Source: Peromyscus leucopus
Lineage: Eukaryota > Chordata > Mammalia > Rodentia > Cricetidae
Direction of reading: 5' to 3'
NCBI RefSeq assembly: GCF_004664715.2
Contig: NC_051068.1
Coordinates: forward strand, 18,162,668 to 18,226,667
DNA length: 64,000 nucleotides
The stretch's first letter is position 1; each line of letters begins with the position of its first letter. Positions 43,481-57,000 of the stretch are shown in pieces. Under the pieces are notes generated by a model. That model did not search any database, had not been told where the DNA came from, and saw only the letters and a list, made by a program, of their open reading frames with translations. A program made the position numbers and the translations under genes.

Positions 43481-44970
43481 TCGAGACAGGGTTTCTCTTG
43501 TGTAGCTTTGCGCTTTTCTGGAACTCACTTGGTAGCCCAGGCTGGCCTCGAACTCACAGAGATCCGCCTGCCTCTGCCTCCCGAGTGCTGGGATTAAAGG
43601 CATGTGCCACCACCGCCGGCCAAGGAAAGAGTTCTATAAATAAGTCTTTTAAAAGCAGAGTGCTTACACTGTGACATATACATTTAAAATGTGTTTTTCC
43701 AGCTCTACTGCTTACTGTAGTATCAAGTTATTTAGTAGTCAAAAAGAAAGTGACTTTCGGATTTCATCCTGGTTTTGATTTGTAAAGAGATTTTTAAATA
43801 TATCTGTTGTATCATGAAATAGTTTTGTCTTTTAAAGTAATTTTAAATTAATAATACTGTTTATTATTTAGAGTTCAGATGGAAGTACAGTAAGTGGAGA
43901 TGGCCACAAACTCACCTTTGGGCAGCGACTTGTAAATCACCTACTAGGCCTGGCTCCCCCAAATCAGCGCTATTCTGTTCCTGCAGAGTATCTGTGTGAT
44001 TCAGAGATGCGGGGCTCCCCTCAGTCTAGCCAGTCCCATTTGAAAGCGTGCAGAGCACACTCATGGGGAAACGTAGGTAGCAACTCAATAGGTTTCTTAC
44101 GAAATGAGGGGATTTGAATCAGTGGAGACCTGCAATCAGCTTACTTGCTGTAGATGGGTTTGATTCCTTGCATGCTTTCTTTGATCTGAGGCATTAATTT
44201 TGTAGTATAGATTGTCTGTATGAACTGAAAGTGGTATTAACATATATACTTTCAATGTTTTAGGAAGCTATAGATTATCGACGACAAGGAACATCTTCTA
44301 CCCAGCCGGGAGAACCCAGAGGAAGAAAGATTGTAAAGCGTTTAGTGGACATCAGAGAACTGAACGAACAGGCCAAAGTAATAGATGATCTTAAGTATGT
44401 CATTGGTTTTTTAACTTAATGTAGCATTCTGTAGTAATAGAAAAATAGGATGCTAAAGATAAAGGAAACCTTTTAGTTTATCACTGAAGTAATCAGTGCT
44501 CCAAGAAGTACAGTAATTTTTCTGAGCTCATTAATAATAAAGTTAAGCTTGGAATCTTAGTTTTGTCTTCACAGCTCCTCATCTCTCTGAAGTGAATGGC
44601 TTACTTTATATCACATATACACAACTCTATGTGCATGTCTGTGCTTGCATGTATTTATGTACATAGTTGAGTATGTTTATTGGTTTGCTAACCTTATTTC
44701 TGAAAGTTTTTTTGAGGAGTTAAGAATCAGCATTTATGGGTGCCTGTTCTGGTGTGACATGCTGTCTCACAGTGAACCTCACAGTATAGTTGTGAAGTTA
44801 AATAGCATTTTCCAAATGTACTGATGAGAAAACTATCTCAGAGTAAAAAACTGAGGTTTTTACTTGTATAAATATGAATTCAAAGTCTTGGGGCTTTTTG
44901 TTAAGTCTTGCCTGTTGATATTAACAGTTCTTTAGGACACACATAGAGGTAAGGCAGTACGCATCAGTAA

Positions 44971-45004
<34 letters not shown>

Positions 45005-48000
45005 CTAATGTATTGTAATTTTACTTAGTACCTTCTGTGCAAGGATAAATATTGTTCTTGCTAAACTTTGAAACTTTGATTTTCTCAAAGTTGTTGGCCA
45101 TGCTTCCTCTTTCCTAATCTTCAAATACTTATACCTATGGGGAGTTTGTTGTTGTTGTTCAATCAGGACTTCCCACAAATACGGGAATTTTGAAAAGTGA
45201 AAGACCTTAGAACTCGTCTATAAATTATTGTGTAATGATTCATATTTTCCATCAATTTGAGTTTTATCCTCAGGGAGAAAAATTACTTGAGGCAAAATAT
45301 ATTAGTCTTCCAAAATCATATATACATTTTTCTGCAGAGTGAGTGTTTGGTTTGCATGAGATTACTAGCACCTTTTGCTATATCAATGGATAGAGAGTGT
45401 AAAAGCCTTTCCTCAGATGTTAGTGGGTATAGACGGATTTTTCTTTGGGCTGCCAGCTCACAAATAATGACATGGAGACTTATTATTAATTGTGAAAGCT
45501 TGGCCTTAGCTTAGCTTTTCCCCAACTAGCTCTTATAATTTAATTAACACATATTTTTTAATCTGCGTTCTGCCTAGTGGCTCAGTTACCTCTGATCTGT
45601 ACCATATATCCAACTTCTTTAGAGTCACACTGGCATCTCACTGGCCTCAATTCTTCCTCCCTCTCCCTTTCTCTCCCTGGAAATCTCACTTATACCTCCG
45701 GCCTAGCTATTAGCTGTTCAACTTTTTATTATACCATTCACAACAAATATATCTTCACACAGTGTACAAATATCCCACAACAAGTGGGTCTTTTTAACTT
45801 TCCAGATATTAGTGTTAAAGTTGCCGGTGTACCCATTCAGATATTGTCCTTTGCTTCCCTACAAGCGAGAGAACTGAAAATGAGTAGTTAAAAATCAGTT
45901 TTACTTTCTTCTTCTTTTTTTTTTTTTTTTTTTTTTTTCTCGAGACAGGGTTTCTCTGTGTAGCTTTGCGCCTTTCCTGGAGCTCACTTGGTAGCCCAGG
46001 CTGGCCTCGAACTCACAGAGATCCGCCTGGCTCTGCCTCCTGAGTGCTGGGATTAAAGGCATGCGCCACCATCGCCCAGCTTACTTTCTTCTTTACAATA
46101 ACCTCTCTTTATTTTGGTGGGGTTTTTTTTTTGTTGTTGTTGTTGTTGTTGTTGTTTTGATTTTCTTTTTCTTTGGGTTTTGTTTTGTTTTCCTTTAGAA
46201 AATTAGGTGCAAGTGAAGGAACCATAAACCAGGAAATTCAGCGTTACCAACAGCTGGAGTCTGTGGCTGTGAATGACATCCGAAGAGATGTTCGTAAAAA
46301 GTTACGGAGGTCCAGTATGCGAGTGAGTACATGTTAAAAATTTCAGATTATTTTTAAATGCTTACTTTTTGACACCTAACAGTGATAATATGTTCTTGTT
46401 TATGCTGGTAATAATACCACCTGGTTTCTGAAAATCAGACCTGTGTACCAGAAACTCTTTAAAATGCTTAACATTTGACCAACCATAAATGTCCACAATA
46501 ATTCTATGAAGTAGCCTTTTCTTCCATTTTAAAAATGAGAAAACAGGCCCAGAGAGGTCAAGTAATTTGACCAAGTTTATATAGCCAGCAGTGCTTATGG
46601 AATCAAGTTTCAAAGCCAGGCAATGGAACTCTACAGTTTGGCCCAAGCCACTGTGGTGTTTCTGTCATTCATGAACTCACTGGCTTTTTAACCTCTAATG
46701 TGTGCTCTCAGAAATGTGCAATCTTTTACCATGCTTTTGCTTCCAATTTTTCAGTATTTACCTCTAAGCTACAATTTCTCTCTTTCCTGCTTTATTTCTT
46801 TAATAAAACACAATTTTAAGAGCAACTTTAAGTTTCTAACAAAATTCTGAAGAATGTACAGAGATTTCCCTGCACACATATATTGTACCAGCCACTGTTA
46901 ATATTCTCCTTGAGAGGATTGCACTTGCCACAGCTGATGCACCTACATGTACACAATTCCCAAGGCTGAGTGGTTTAGGACAAACTTATTCTTTGATGTA
47001 ATGTATACAATAATTTCACTGCCCTAAAAACACACTATGCTCCCTTCTTATTCCTTATCCTTAAACAGTATTATACTTGACAATACTGAATGTCTCCAGT
47101 TTTTAAGTTGTTTGATTTCTGTCATCATTTTTATAGTTTTCTTCATATAATAGTTCTTGTACACATTTTATAAGATATATACTTAAATATTTTACTTTTG
47201 GTTGGACAAGTATAAATTACATTATGTTCCAAATTTCACATTTTTTTTGTTCATTGCAGGTATTTAGGAAAGCAAAATGACATTTATATATCAATTTTAT
47301 AACCTGTAATCTTGATATATTTGTTTATAAGTTCAAGGACAACTTTTATCAATTCTGTATTTCCTACATAGACAATTTGTATTACATCTTGGAGCAGAGG
47401 AAGCTTCAATTCTTCTTTCCTAATCTGTATTCCTTTTAGGGCAGTGTTGAAAAGGAGTGGTGAGAGGGAATTTGTTAGTTGACTTTCCTGTACTCTGATA
47501 AAATGCCTGAAATGATCAACAGAAGAGAAGGAAAGATGGAATTTGGCTCACGGCTTCAGTCTATGACATTTGACCCTGTTGTTTTGTGTTTATGGTAGTA
47601 CTGTGATAGGAGATATAGCAGAGATGGTTCATTTCACAGTAGCCAGGAAGAGAGGTACAGATTGGGGTGGGAGGATCATGAAGGGTGGAAGGAAAGCAGA
47701 AACAGCCACACGAGGGTCTCAGTATCCATGTCATGCTCACAGTTACCTAACTTGCCAACTATGTTTCACCTCTTAAAGTATCAACTACCTCCTAGTTCTG
47801 TTGTGGGCTGGAACAAAGCCTTTCAACATGTGCCTTTGGGGGATATTCTAGATTCAAAGGGGATCTCTTGTCTTGTTTCTGTCTTAATGGGTAAGTTTGA
47901 AGTTTTTGGCTACTTAATATGTTAGCTGTACAGTTTTCTGTATTTTTTCCCATTACCCAATTAAAACCACTCCCCTCAGAGCTAGGGAGATGGTTTAGTG

Positions 48001-51000
48001 GATAAAGTGAATTTGCTACCCAAGCATAAACACCTGAGTTCAGGTCTCCACTACCTACTTAAAAAAACAGGTATGGCACTGTGCTCCTGAACTTACCCCA
48101 ACCACTGGGCAGGTGGAGACTTGCTAGCCAGCCAGTCTACCCAGTTGGTAAAACAGGTTTCCTAAGGGACCCTGCCTCAAGAAGTAAGAAAACACCTGAC
48201 ATTGACTTTTAGCCTACATGCACAAAAGAAAGCTCCTCACAATTGGAGATTACTTAGTTTTTGTTTTGTTTTGTTTTTTTTTTTTATTTAAGAATTTTTT
48301 TTCATTTATTTTATATACCCACCACAGATCCCCTTTTCATCCCTTCTCCTGCTCCTCTCCAGCTTTCCCTCCCTTCCCCTCTACCCACCCACCCCCATCT
48401 TCTCCTCCAAAAGGGTAAGGGCTCCCATGAGGAATCAGCAAGGCCTGGTACATTCAGTTGAGACAGGACCAAGACCCTCCTCCCTGCATCAAGGCTAAGC
48501 AAGGCATCCCACCATAGGCAGTGGGTTCCAGAAAGCCAGCTCGTGCACCAGGGATAGATCCTAATTCCATTGCCAGGGGCCCCTCAAACAGACCAAGCAA
48601 CTCTCCTGTATGCAGAGAACCTAGTCCAGTCCCATGCAGGTTCCACAGCTGTTGGTCTAAAGTTCATGAGTTCCTACATAGGAATTTTCTGTGTGCACTG
48701 GGTCTGTCCATTTCTGATAAAAGGTCTCCAACTATGATAGTGAAACCATCCATTTTACTTTGCAATTTTGTTAGTTTTTGTCTTGCATAGTTTAAACCAT
48801 TGATGTTCAAACTATTATTGATAATATTGGATTAAACATCTACCTGCTTTTGTTCTCTATTCATGCCTTTGTCTTCTAGTTTTTGTTTTTGTTTTGTTTT
48901 GTTTTTTCTGTCTTTTATAGTTTTAACTGAACATTTTATATGATTCCCTTTTCTTTAAAAGTGGTTATAGTTTAATATACTATAGTGGTGGTTTTTAAGT
49001 CTACGATACACATGTACAACTAAATCCAAGTCTGCTTTCCGATAACACTCTACTACATATGTAACACGAGTACCTATAGCAATAAAGTAATCCCTCTTGC
49101 CATGATGGTCATTAATTTCTTACGTGTAAGCATGGATATGAGTGTGATGATGTATATACTTAAGATATGTAATATAAGTAAATGTGTGTATAAGTACTAT
49201 GTAAGCATACTTATATTGTAATATATGTAAGCACACATAACACAGCATTAGTGTTACTTATTTTGAACAAATTATCTGTTAGATCAATTAAGAATAGAAA
49301 AATGAGTTTTTATTTACCTTCACTTGATTCTTTGATGGTCTTCCTTATAGAGATCCATGTTTCCAGCCTGTATCACTTTCCATCTCTGTAGAACTCTTAG
49401 ACTTTCTTGCAAAGTAATTCTGTAGACAACAGTTCCTTATTTTTTGTTTGCCTGAGGAAGTTTTACTTTTCCTTCACCTATGAAGGGTAGTAGTTTCTTG
49501 TAGAACTCTAGATTGTTTGGAGGTTTTGTTTTCTCAACACTTTAAGTGTTTTCTTCACTTTCTATGTATTCCATTCTGACCACAGTTTCCCCTCTCTCCT
49601 ATCCTCCAAACCCCAACCCTCAGATCCACTGCTCCTCTGTTTCCCTTCAGAAAAGGACAAGGCCTCTCAGAGATATCACCCAAACATGGCATATCCTGTT
49701 GCAATAAGACTAGGCACGTCCCCTCATATTAAGGCTGAATAAGGCAACTCTGTAGGAGGGAAAGGGTCCCAACAGCAGGCAAAAGAGTCAGAAGCAGCCC
49801 CTGCTCCCACTGTTAGGAGTCCCATAAGAACACCATGCTGCACAACCATAACATATGTAGAGGACCTAGGTCAGACCCATGCAGGCCCCTGATTGCCAGT
49901 TCAGTGTCTATGGGCCCTTGTTAGTTGATTCTGTGGGCCATTTTCTTGCTCTTCACTCTTTTCTTACTGGCTTGATTTTTTTTTTTTTTAGGAGAAGCTG
50001 GCTGTCATTTTTATTCTTTGTTTCTCAGTGATTGAGATACTCAGGTTTTTTTTTAAGGGGATTTTTTTTATATTGATCTTTTTGTTGCTTGAAAACTGTG
50101 TGCTTATGTGTAGTTTTCTTGGTATTTATACTATTTGGTTCCTCACTTTTTTTGTATCTGTGGTTTGATATCTTACATTGCTAAAGAAATCTCAGTCACT
50201 GACAGTTCAGTTACAGAGTTAGAGCCATTGAGTGGTTTGATGGCTAAGCAACAGGGAAGAGCGTCCACTAGGAGTGTAGATCAGCCACCCATAATGGAGG
50301 AGATACTAGAATGAGGTCACCTCCCCTCAGGTGCCGTCCCTGACTGCCCCAGTCCACAGAGAACTCTGATTGTAGAGGCCAATGCTCTCTTCTCTCTCCC
50401 TCTGGTATTGCCATTGTACATCTCTATGCATTTTGTAGTTTTCCCTCAAGTCATAGATATTCTCTTGGGATCTTGTTTGAGTTTTTGTTTGTTTGTTTGT
50501 TTGGTTGGTTGGTTGGTTGGTTGGTTTGGTTTGCTCTCTGTTGTCTTTACTTTTCACTTTCTGAAGTTTCTGTGAATCTGTTTCAATCTCAGTGTGATTC
50601 TTTCCTCAGTATGTCCAGCCTGTTAATAAGTTCATCAAATGATCATTTCTGTTAGTGTATTTATCTCTACTGTTTTGTTGTTGTTGTTGTTGTTGTTCCT
50701 TCTTAGAATGTCCACTTCTGGTTATATTGTCCAGCTGTTCTTACGGTCTTTCTTTTTATCCATGAGGACCATAACATGCTAATTAAAACTGCCTTTAATA
50801 TTCTAATCTGCTGGTTCCAGCACTCTTGTCATGCTTGCTCCTGACTTTTTTTTTTGTCTTCAAATCTTACTTCAATTTTGCCTTTAGTATGTTTTGTAAT
50901 TTTCTTTCTTGATAGCTACACATGATGTACCAGGTGAGAGAAACTGCTGTGAAACTTCCTTCAGGGTTGCAGTGCTACAGTGACTTGTGATTAGATCTTT

Positions 51001-54000
51001 GACTTTACAGACATTTGTCCTTTCTTTACCCTCCCCAGTGTGGAATTGTTGGGTATTGCTGATTAGACCTCATTTCTTTGTTTGGTATGCGATGATAATA
51101 TCACTCAGATCAGGTTGGGTTCTTGGTAGCTTATTTCTATCAAGGACAGGCCACACAAAAACTTCGCAGTTGCCACTTTGTATTTGTGGGTTCCACATTC
51201 CTGAACTCAGTCAGCCACAGATCAAAAGTATTCAGTACTGAACATGTACTGACTTTTTCCTTGTTGTTCCCTAAACAACATACTGTAACAACTGTTTACC
51301 TTGTGTTTGTTATCATACTAGGTATTATAAGTAACCTAGACATTCAGACTATACAAGAAGTTGGTTATATACAAGTACTAACACATTTTAAATAAGAGAC
51401 TTGCACATGTGAAAATTTGCCATCCTCAGTACAACTATACTCTGGTGACTTTCAAAACATTCCTTTCCCCCTTCCTTTTACTGAAAGCTTGAAGAGCTTC
51501 TTTTTCTGGTATTTATTGAAGGAATCTTGTCAAACTCCTGAGGAAAAAAATCTCACTTTTTACCAGGTAGCATTTTTAACTGTCAGACTGGTTTGCACTG
51601 AGCTTTAGGTTTCCCTACCCAGCACTGTCCTTATGGCATTCTCTACTTGTGAATTCTGTTCTTACTAGCTGAAACTCCTGTGTTTACCTGCTTTTCTAAA
51701 TCCTTAGGGCAGCCTTTTGTCCTTCTCTTACAGCTCAAGAAGGATTATTGATTTCTATATGCTCAGATTTCTGTGGAACTAGAAACCAGAAATATAAAAT
51801 TAAATAAAAACTCCAAAAGAAGAGAATTTTTTTAATTAGAAGATTCCTTTTTTATTTTTTGCCAGAATGAAGATTTGATAGCACATCATACATTAAAGGG
51901 TAGGGGGGGGGGAATTGTATGTGATCCCTCAGTCACCTCTAACTCCCAGAGAACCTTCTTCAAGTTCTACTCTAAATTATGTAAAGATAAAATTCGTTTT
52001 AATTTATACATTGCTATTCTCTGAGAGTAACAGACTTTGATAAGGGACAGTGCATAGTTATACATTTAAAATCATACACTAAGTAAAATAATACATCTGT
52101 GCTGTTTCTAAGGTAGTTTATTTGTTAGTACATTTCTAAAAATAAAACTTGATAGAGATGATTAAAGATACCATTGAAATTTCATCTGTAGTCATAATGC
52201 TTGTCTCACTCAACATTTCCCTTTAATCTCTACCATTTCATGAGTCCTCAGCTGTATCAGAATCTTTTTAGCACCCAGCACCTCAGCACATTTGAATGTT
52301 CCCATCTCTTGCTTTCCTCTATTACAGTGAAGTAGAGATCTGCAGCAGGGGTGTGCAATTAGAATGGTCCTTGAAATGATAAAGTGGTCTCTTCCCCAAC
52401 ACATACATACCTTTTCCCCAGAATTTTTGCTCATTTTCTTTTTCCATTCTTTTCTTCTAATTAGTTCCTTTATTCTCATCTTGTTTCTGTACTCCTCTTC
52501 CTTTCCCTAATCTTTTCCTTTTCTGTTGAGTTAGCCATTGGCTCTTATTTCCATTGTATAGTCCTCCTAAGTGATATTATGACATCAGGATAGCTGATTG
52601 CTGTGGCACTTTGATTCATCTATGCTGAATGTCATTGAAACTTACCTGGAGGTAGAGGAACTAACATAATTTTTATTTTAGCTGTAGTGAAATACCACAT
52701 CAGTATACAATTGCCTTGAGTCACTTTTTTTTTCCTTTACCATTTTATTAGGCTGCTTCCCTCAAGGATAAGTGGGGTTTAGGTTACAAACCAAGCTACA
52801 GCCGATCAAAGAGCATTTCGGCTTCTGGAAGACCACCTCTTAAGAGAATGGAAAGAGCAAGGTAATACATATTTCAACCAATGAGGCAAACTATAAAATT
52901 GCTGACTTCAAGCCAACTAAGATTCAGTACTTTTTTATACTGTGTTCCAATTGGATAGTAAAAAAAATCACCCTCATTAGTAAAATAGTAATCACTAATT
53001 ACTTACTGTCATACATCATTGGTTTGAGGAAAGCTCTACTATGTTTATTCCACAGTGCAGTAAGAAAGTTTTAGTAAAGCAAATTTATTTAGATATGATT
53101 TATGTATAAGCTTACAAATAATCCAAAGAAAAGAAAATTTGCATACTGATGGTTGCTTTCTAAATAGTCAATTTAGAAAAGATGATTGTGCACATTAAAA
53201 CTTGTTTTAGTATTAAGTCAGCACTATAAAAATAAAATATATAAATTCCTGAGGTGTGTTGTAGCTCGGTTGGTAGAGTGCTTGCCTGGCATACATGTAG
53301 CCCTGGGTTCATTCCCTAGTACCACATAAATTGGGTGGTTTATGCCTTGTATTGGTAGCTCTTAGAACAAACAGGCAAGGGGATTAGAAATTCAAGAACA
53401 TTCCCTCTCAGCTGCATAGTGGTTTTGAGGCTAGCCTGGGACACGTGAGATCCTATCTCCAAAAAAATATAAAAATAAAAAAGCATAATCCTTTTTATAT
53501 GGTTTAGTTTTAGAAAATGTGAAGTTAATTGAAACATCAAGGCTTTTTCACAGATATTGAAGGTTAATACATGGAATGCCAAAAATTAAATCATCTGAGG
53601 AGATCAATATTTAGACATAGAATGTTAATGTTATTAATATTAATAAGATTTCTATAAAGCCAAGGGTTTTTTAAATGAGACTATTGGTGTTTTATATTTT
53701 ATATTTGTGTTACATATTTATGCTTGTTTCATAACTACGTTTTGCTTATAGTTCTCGAATAGGAGAAACTGATGAGCTCCCAGAAATCCGTGTGGATGCG
53801 GCATCTCCTGGACCCAGAGTAACTTTTAACATCCAGGATACAGTAAGAGAGACAGTACTTGTTAGAAATTCCTGTTGCTAAATATTTAAAAAAATTGCAG
53901 ACTTACAATATTATACAGTTTAAAAATATGAATTGTTGCCTACGATGAAAGTGAGGGTTGTCATAGCTGAAGTATCTGTACCACCTGCAAGCAGACGCTG

Positions 54001-57000
54001 ATATTAGCAATCCTGCAGAAGACCAAGTGTGTGTACAGTAAAAAGCCCTTAGCTGCTTGCTTTTACATGGGGTGGTTTGGTTGAGCAGTTTTTTTTTTTA
54101 GTAAATGAGGGCCCACATTAAACTGTCCTTTACAAACTTGTTAATGTGAAATACATACTCATTTATGTATTTATGTATGTAGTGTATTTATGTATGTAGT
54201 GTATAAATAGTAGAATCCATAAGGAAGGCCAGCTTTAGAATTGTACACTGTAGCACTTCAAAATTTGTTAAAATGTTTATTTAGGAAGTATTTGTTTACA
54301 TTGTCTTTATTTTTCATGAGTTTTATTTTCTTTTCTTATTATTTTAATTAAGTTGAAAAATACAGTGTGGGGAAGTTCACCACAGTCCAGCTCTCCAGGG
54401 GAAGGGTACTTTCAGGTACTTATGAAAACAACATAAAATTTTACTTTAAAACTAATTGCCCTGAAAATTTGCTTCAAAATGTCTTCTTTTCAAGCTAAGC
54501 TGAGGCCTCAGAAATACTTTATGTAAAGATTTATGATTGTTGGCTTTATATTTGCATGTAGTTTAATTTTACTTGATCTTCAAAAGTAAGGAACTTTAAT
54601 CAGCTTATCAAATCAACTGAACCAGATTTTAAACTCTGAAACTGCAATTTACTAAATCAATTATTATCAATTTGTTAACCCTGAAATCAATCTTTTTTCC
54701 TTATATTTAACTACAAAGTGGGTCTTTTTTAAGTCAACAATCTTTGTTAAGTGCTTCAAATGCAAGTCAAATCTAACTCCAAACAGTAAACTGATTGATC
54801 ATTGACTATCAATTCTTTGAAGTCACTGTGATACACTAGTGTTTATTAAATGTTATGTTCAGAGCCAAATGTGAGGACATATGCATGCCTGTAATTTCAG
54901 CTCCTTGACAGGCTGAGGCAAAAGAACAGGAAGCTCAAGGCCAGACTGAATAACCTACTTTTGTTTCCGTTTTTCAGGCAGGGACTCATGTAGCCTAGGC
55001 TGACTTTAAACTCACTATGTCGCTAAAGATGGCCTTGAACTCCCGATCCTTCTGCCTCTGCCTCCAAATGCTCTTATTATAGTCATGTACCACTGCTCCT
55101 GTTCTCAGCCTGAGCAACTTAGTGAGGCCCAGTCTTTAAACCAAAACAGGACTAGAGATATTGTTCACTAGTAGAATAGTTGCCATCATGCATAAAACCC
55201 TGAATTTGATCCCTAGCACCAAAAATAAAGATTCATTTAAAAATTGGTTGCTATATTCAGAGAGTGTGAAAATGTTCTACACAATGCTTAACATTTTAAG
55301 CCAAATTTTCCTCTGAATGTGTCATTAAACTAAATACCAATATTATAAATATGTACACACACACATTTATCTATATAAAGTCCCACATACAATACCAGAC
55401 ATTTAATCTTGCCTAGAGTTTTCTTTCAAATTTCAACTTTTTAAAAAAGAAAACTGGCAGTCCCTCCAAATATGTTTCCTTGTCTTTATTCTTTCAGACT
55501 TGAGTCTCAACATATATCCCATAGTTATACTGTGTTTAATCAAACTGTATTTGGTCTCAAAGCAATTAGAATATAATACAGGGGCTGGGAACATGGCTCA
55601 GCAGTTAAGAGCACTTGCTACTCTTGCAGAAGATCTGGGTTCAGTTCCCAGCACCCACATGGTGCCTCACCACCACCCATATAGCTCCAGTTTCAGAGAA
55701 TCTGATGTCTTCTTCTGACCTCTGTATTCTGCACACATATGGTGCATATACATATGCTCAGACACATACACATAATAGAAAATTAATATTTCTCATACTG
55801 TTTTTTTGTTTATTTTTTTCAAGACAAGGTTTCTCTGTGTATTCCTGGCTATCCTGAAGCTTACCTTTTAGACCAGGCTGGCCTCAAACTCACAGGTCCT
55901 CCTGCCTCTGCCTCCTACGTGCTGGGATCAAAAGTGTACGCCACTACCACCCAGCTTAATTTTTTTTTAAATGAATGATACAGTAAGTTTGACAAAGATT
56001 TACCCATGGCACATGTGTGCTGCCACCCACCCCACCCCACTGCACCCCCAGCACACACAAATTAAATATAAAAATAATTGAAGGTAATTTAAGTCCTATT
56101 TTTAAATAATAGTATACCCCATTTATATTTAAAAAAATCTTAAGTTAGATAACACGAGATTAGATATTAGACTTGGCAGTTATAAATTAAAAAATAGATT
56201 ATAAAGGTATGATTCCATATAAAATAAGTATCAAGCAAAGAGATCTTTTATAGAAATTTATCAACTTTAAAAATTGAGATATGTTCTAAAAATTTTATTT
56301 ACTCTGTGACACCTTCATTTTTTTAAGTGAAGAACACCTGATTTCTACAAATGTTTGATGTTGTGATTATATGATTTTACTATGAATCTTACAGTAGCAT
56401 CTACTCTTTAATAATAGATTACATTACCTTGCTAGTTGCACTGTATTGGGCTAACCATTTTCAGATGACACTGGAACAGCACTCTTTAGCTGAGAAACTG
56501 AAATCAGTGCAGAGCAAGCTTTGCTGGTGTTTGGACACTTTAAAAACTGTGGCCTCCAGTAAAATCCCAAGTTAGAGATCAGTATTTAAACAAGTTATTT
56601 ACTTAAAATACAACATTGCTAGCTTTGAGTAGTTGATACATGTTTTATTACTCAACTATTTACACATCTTCCATCAATCCATGAAGGTTTCATTTTAAAG
56701 ATTTGTCCCCAGAAACTCCTCTAGGAAATATCTGTACTCACAGTCCCTGTGCTCATCATGAGCTGTTCTTCCATTCTGATTTATATTTGATTTTTTTTCT
56801 TTCTACATAATCTGCTTCTACTCATTGTGTACTAATTAAATATGATCCTTTATGTTCCTCTAAAGTACAATTTCACTGTGATTTTCAAGTGTCAGTGGTG
56901 ACTGTCTGTGGTTTGACCTGTTTCCTTCCTTGGTGTGCCATTTCATATGTTCCTGAGTCTGACCTGCCTTTCACTTCAGAATGAGGAAATTCAACTCAGA

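Noticed and set aside
53252..53330. tRNA-like A and B boxes
   Set aside because: An ID SINE: no full cloverleaf or anticodon arm that I could pair, and it is followed by other SINE sequence.
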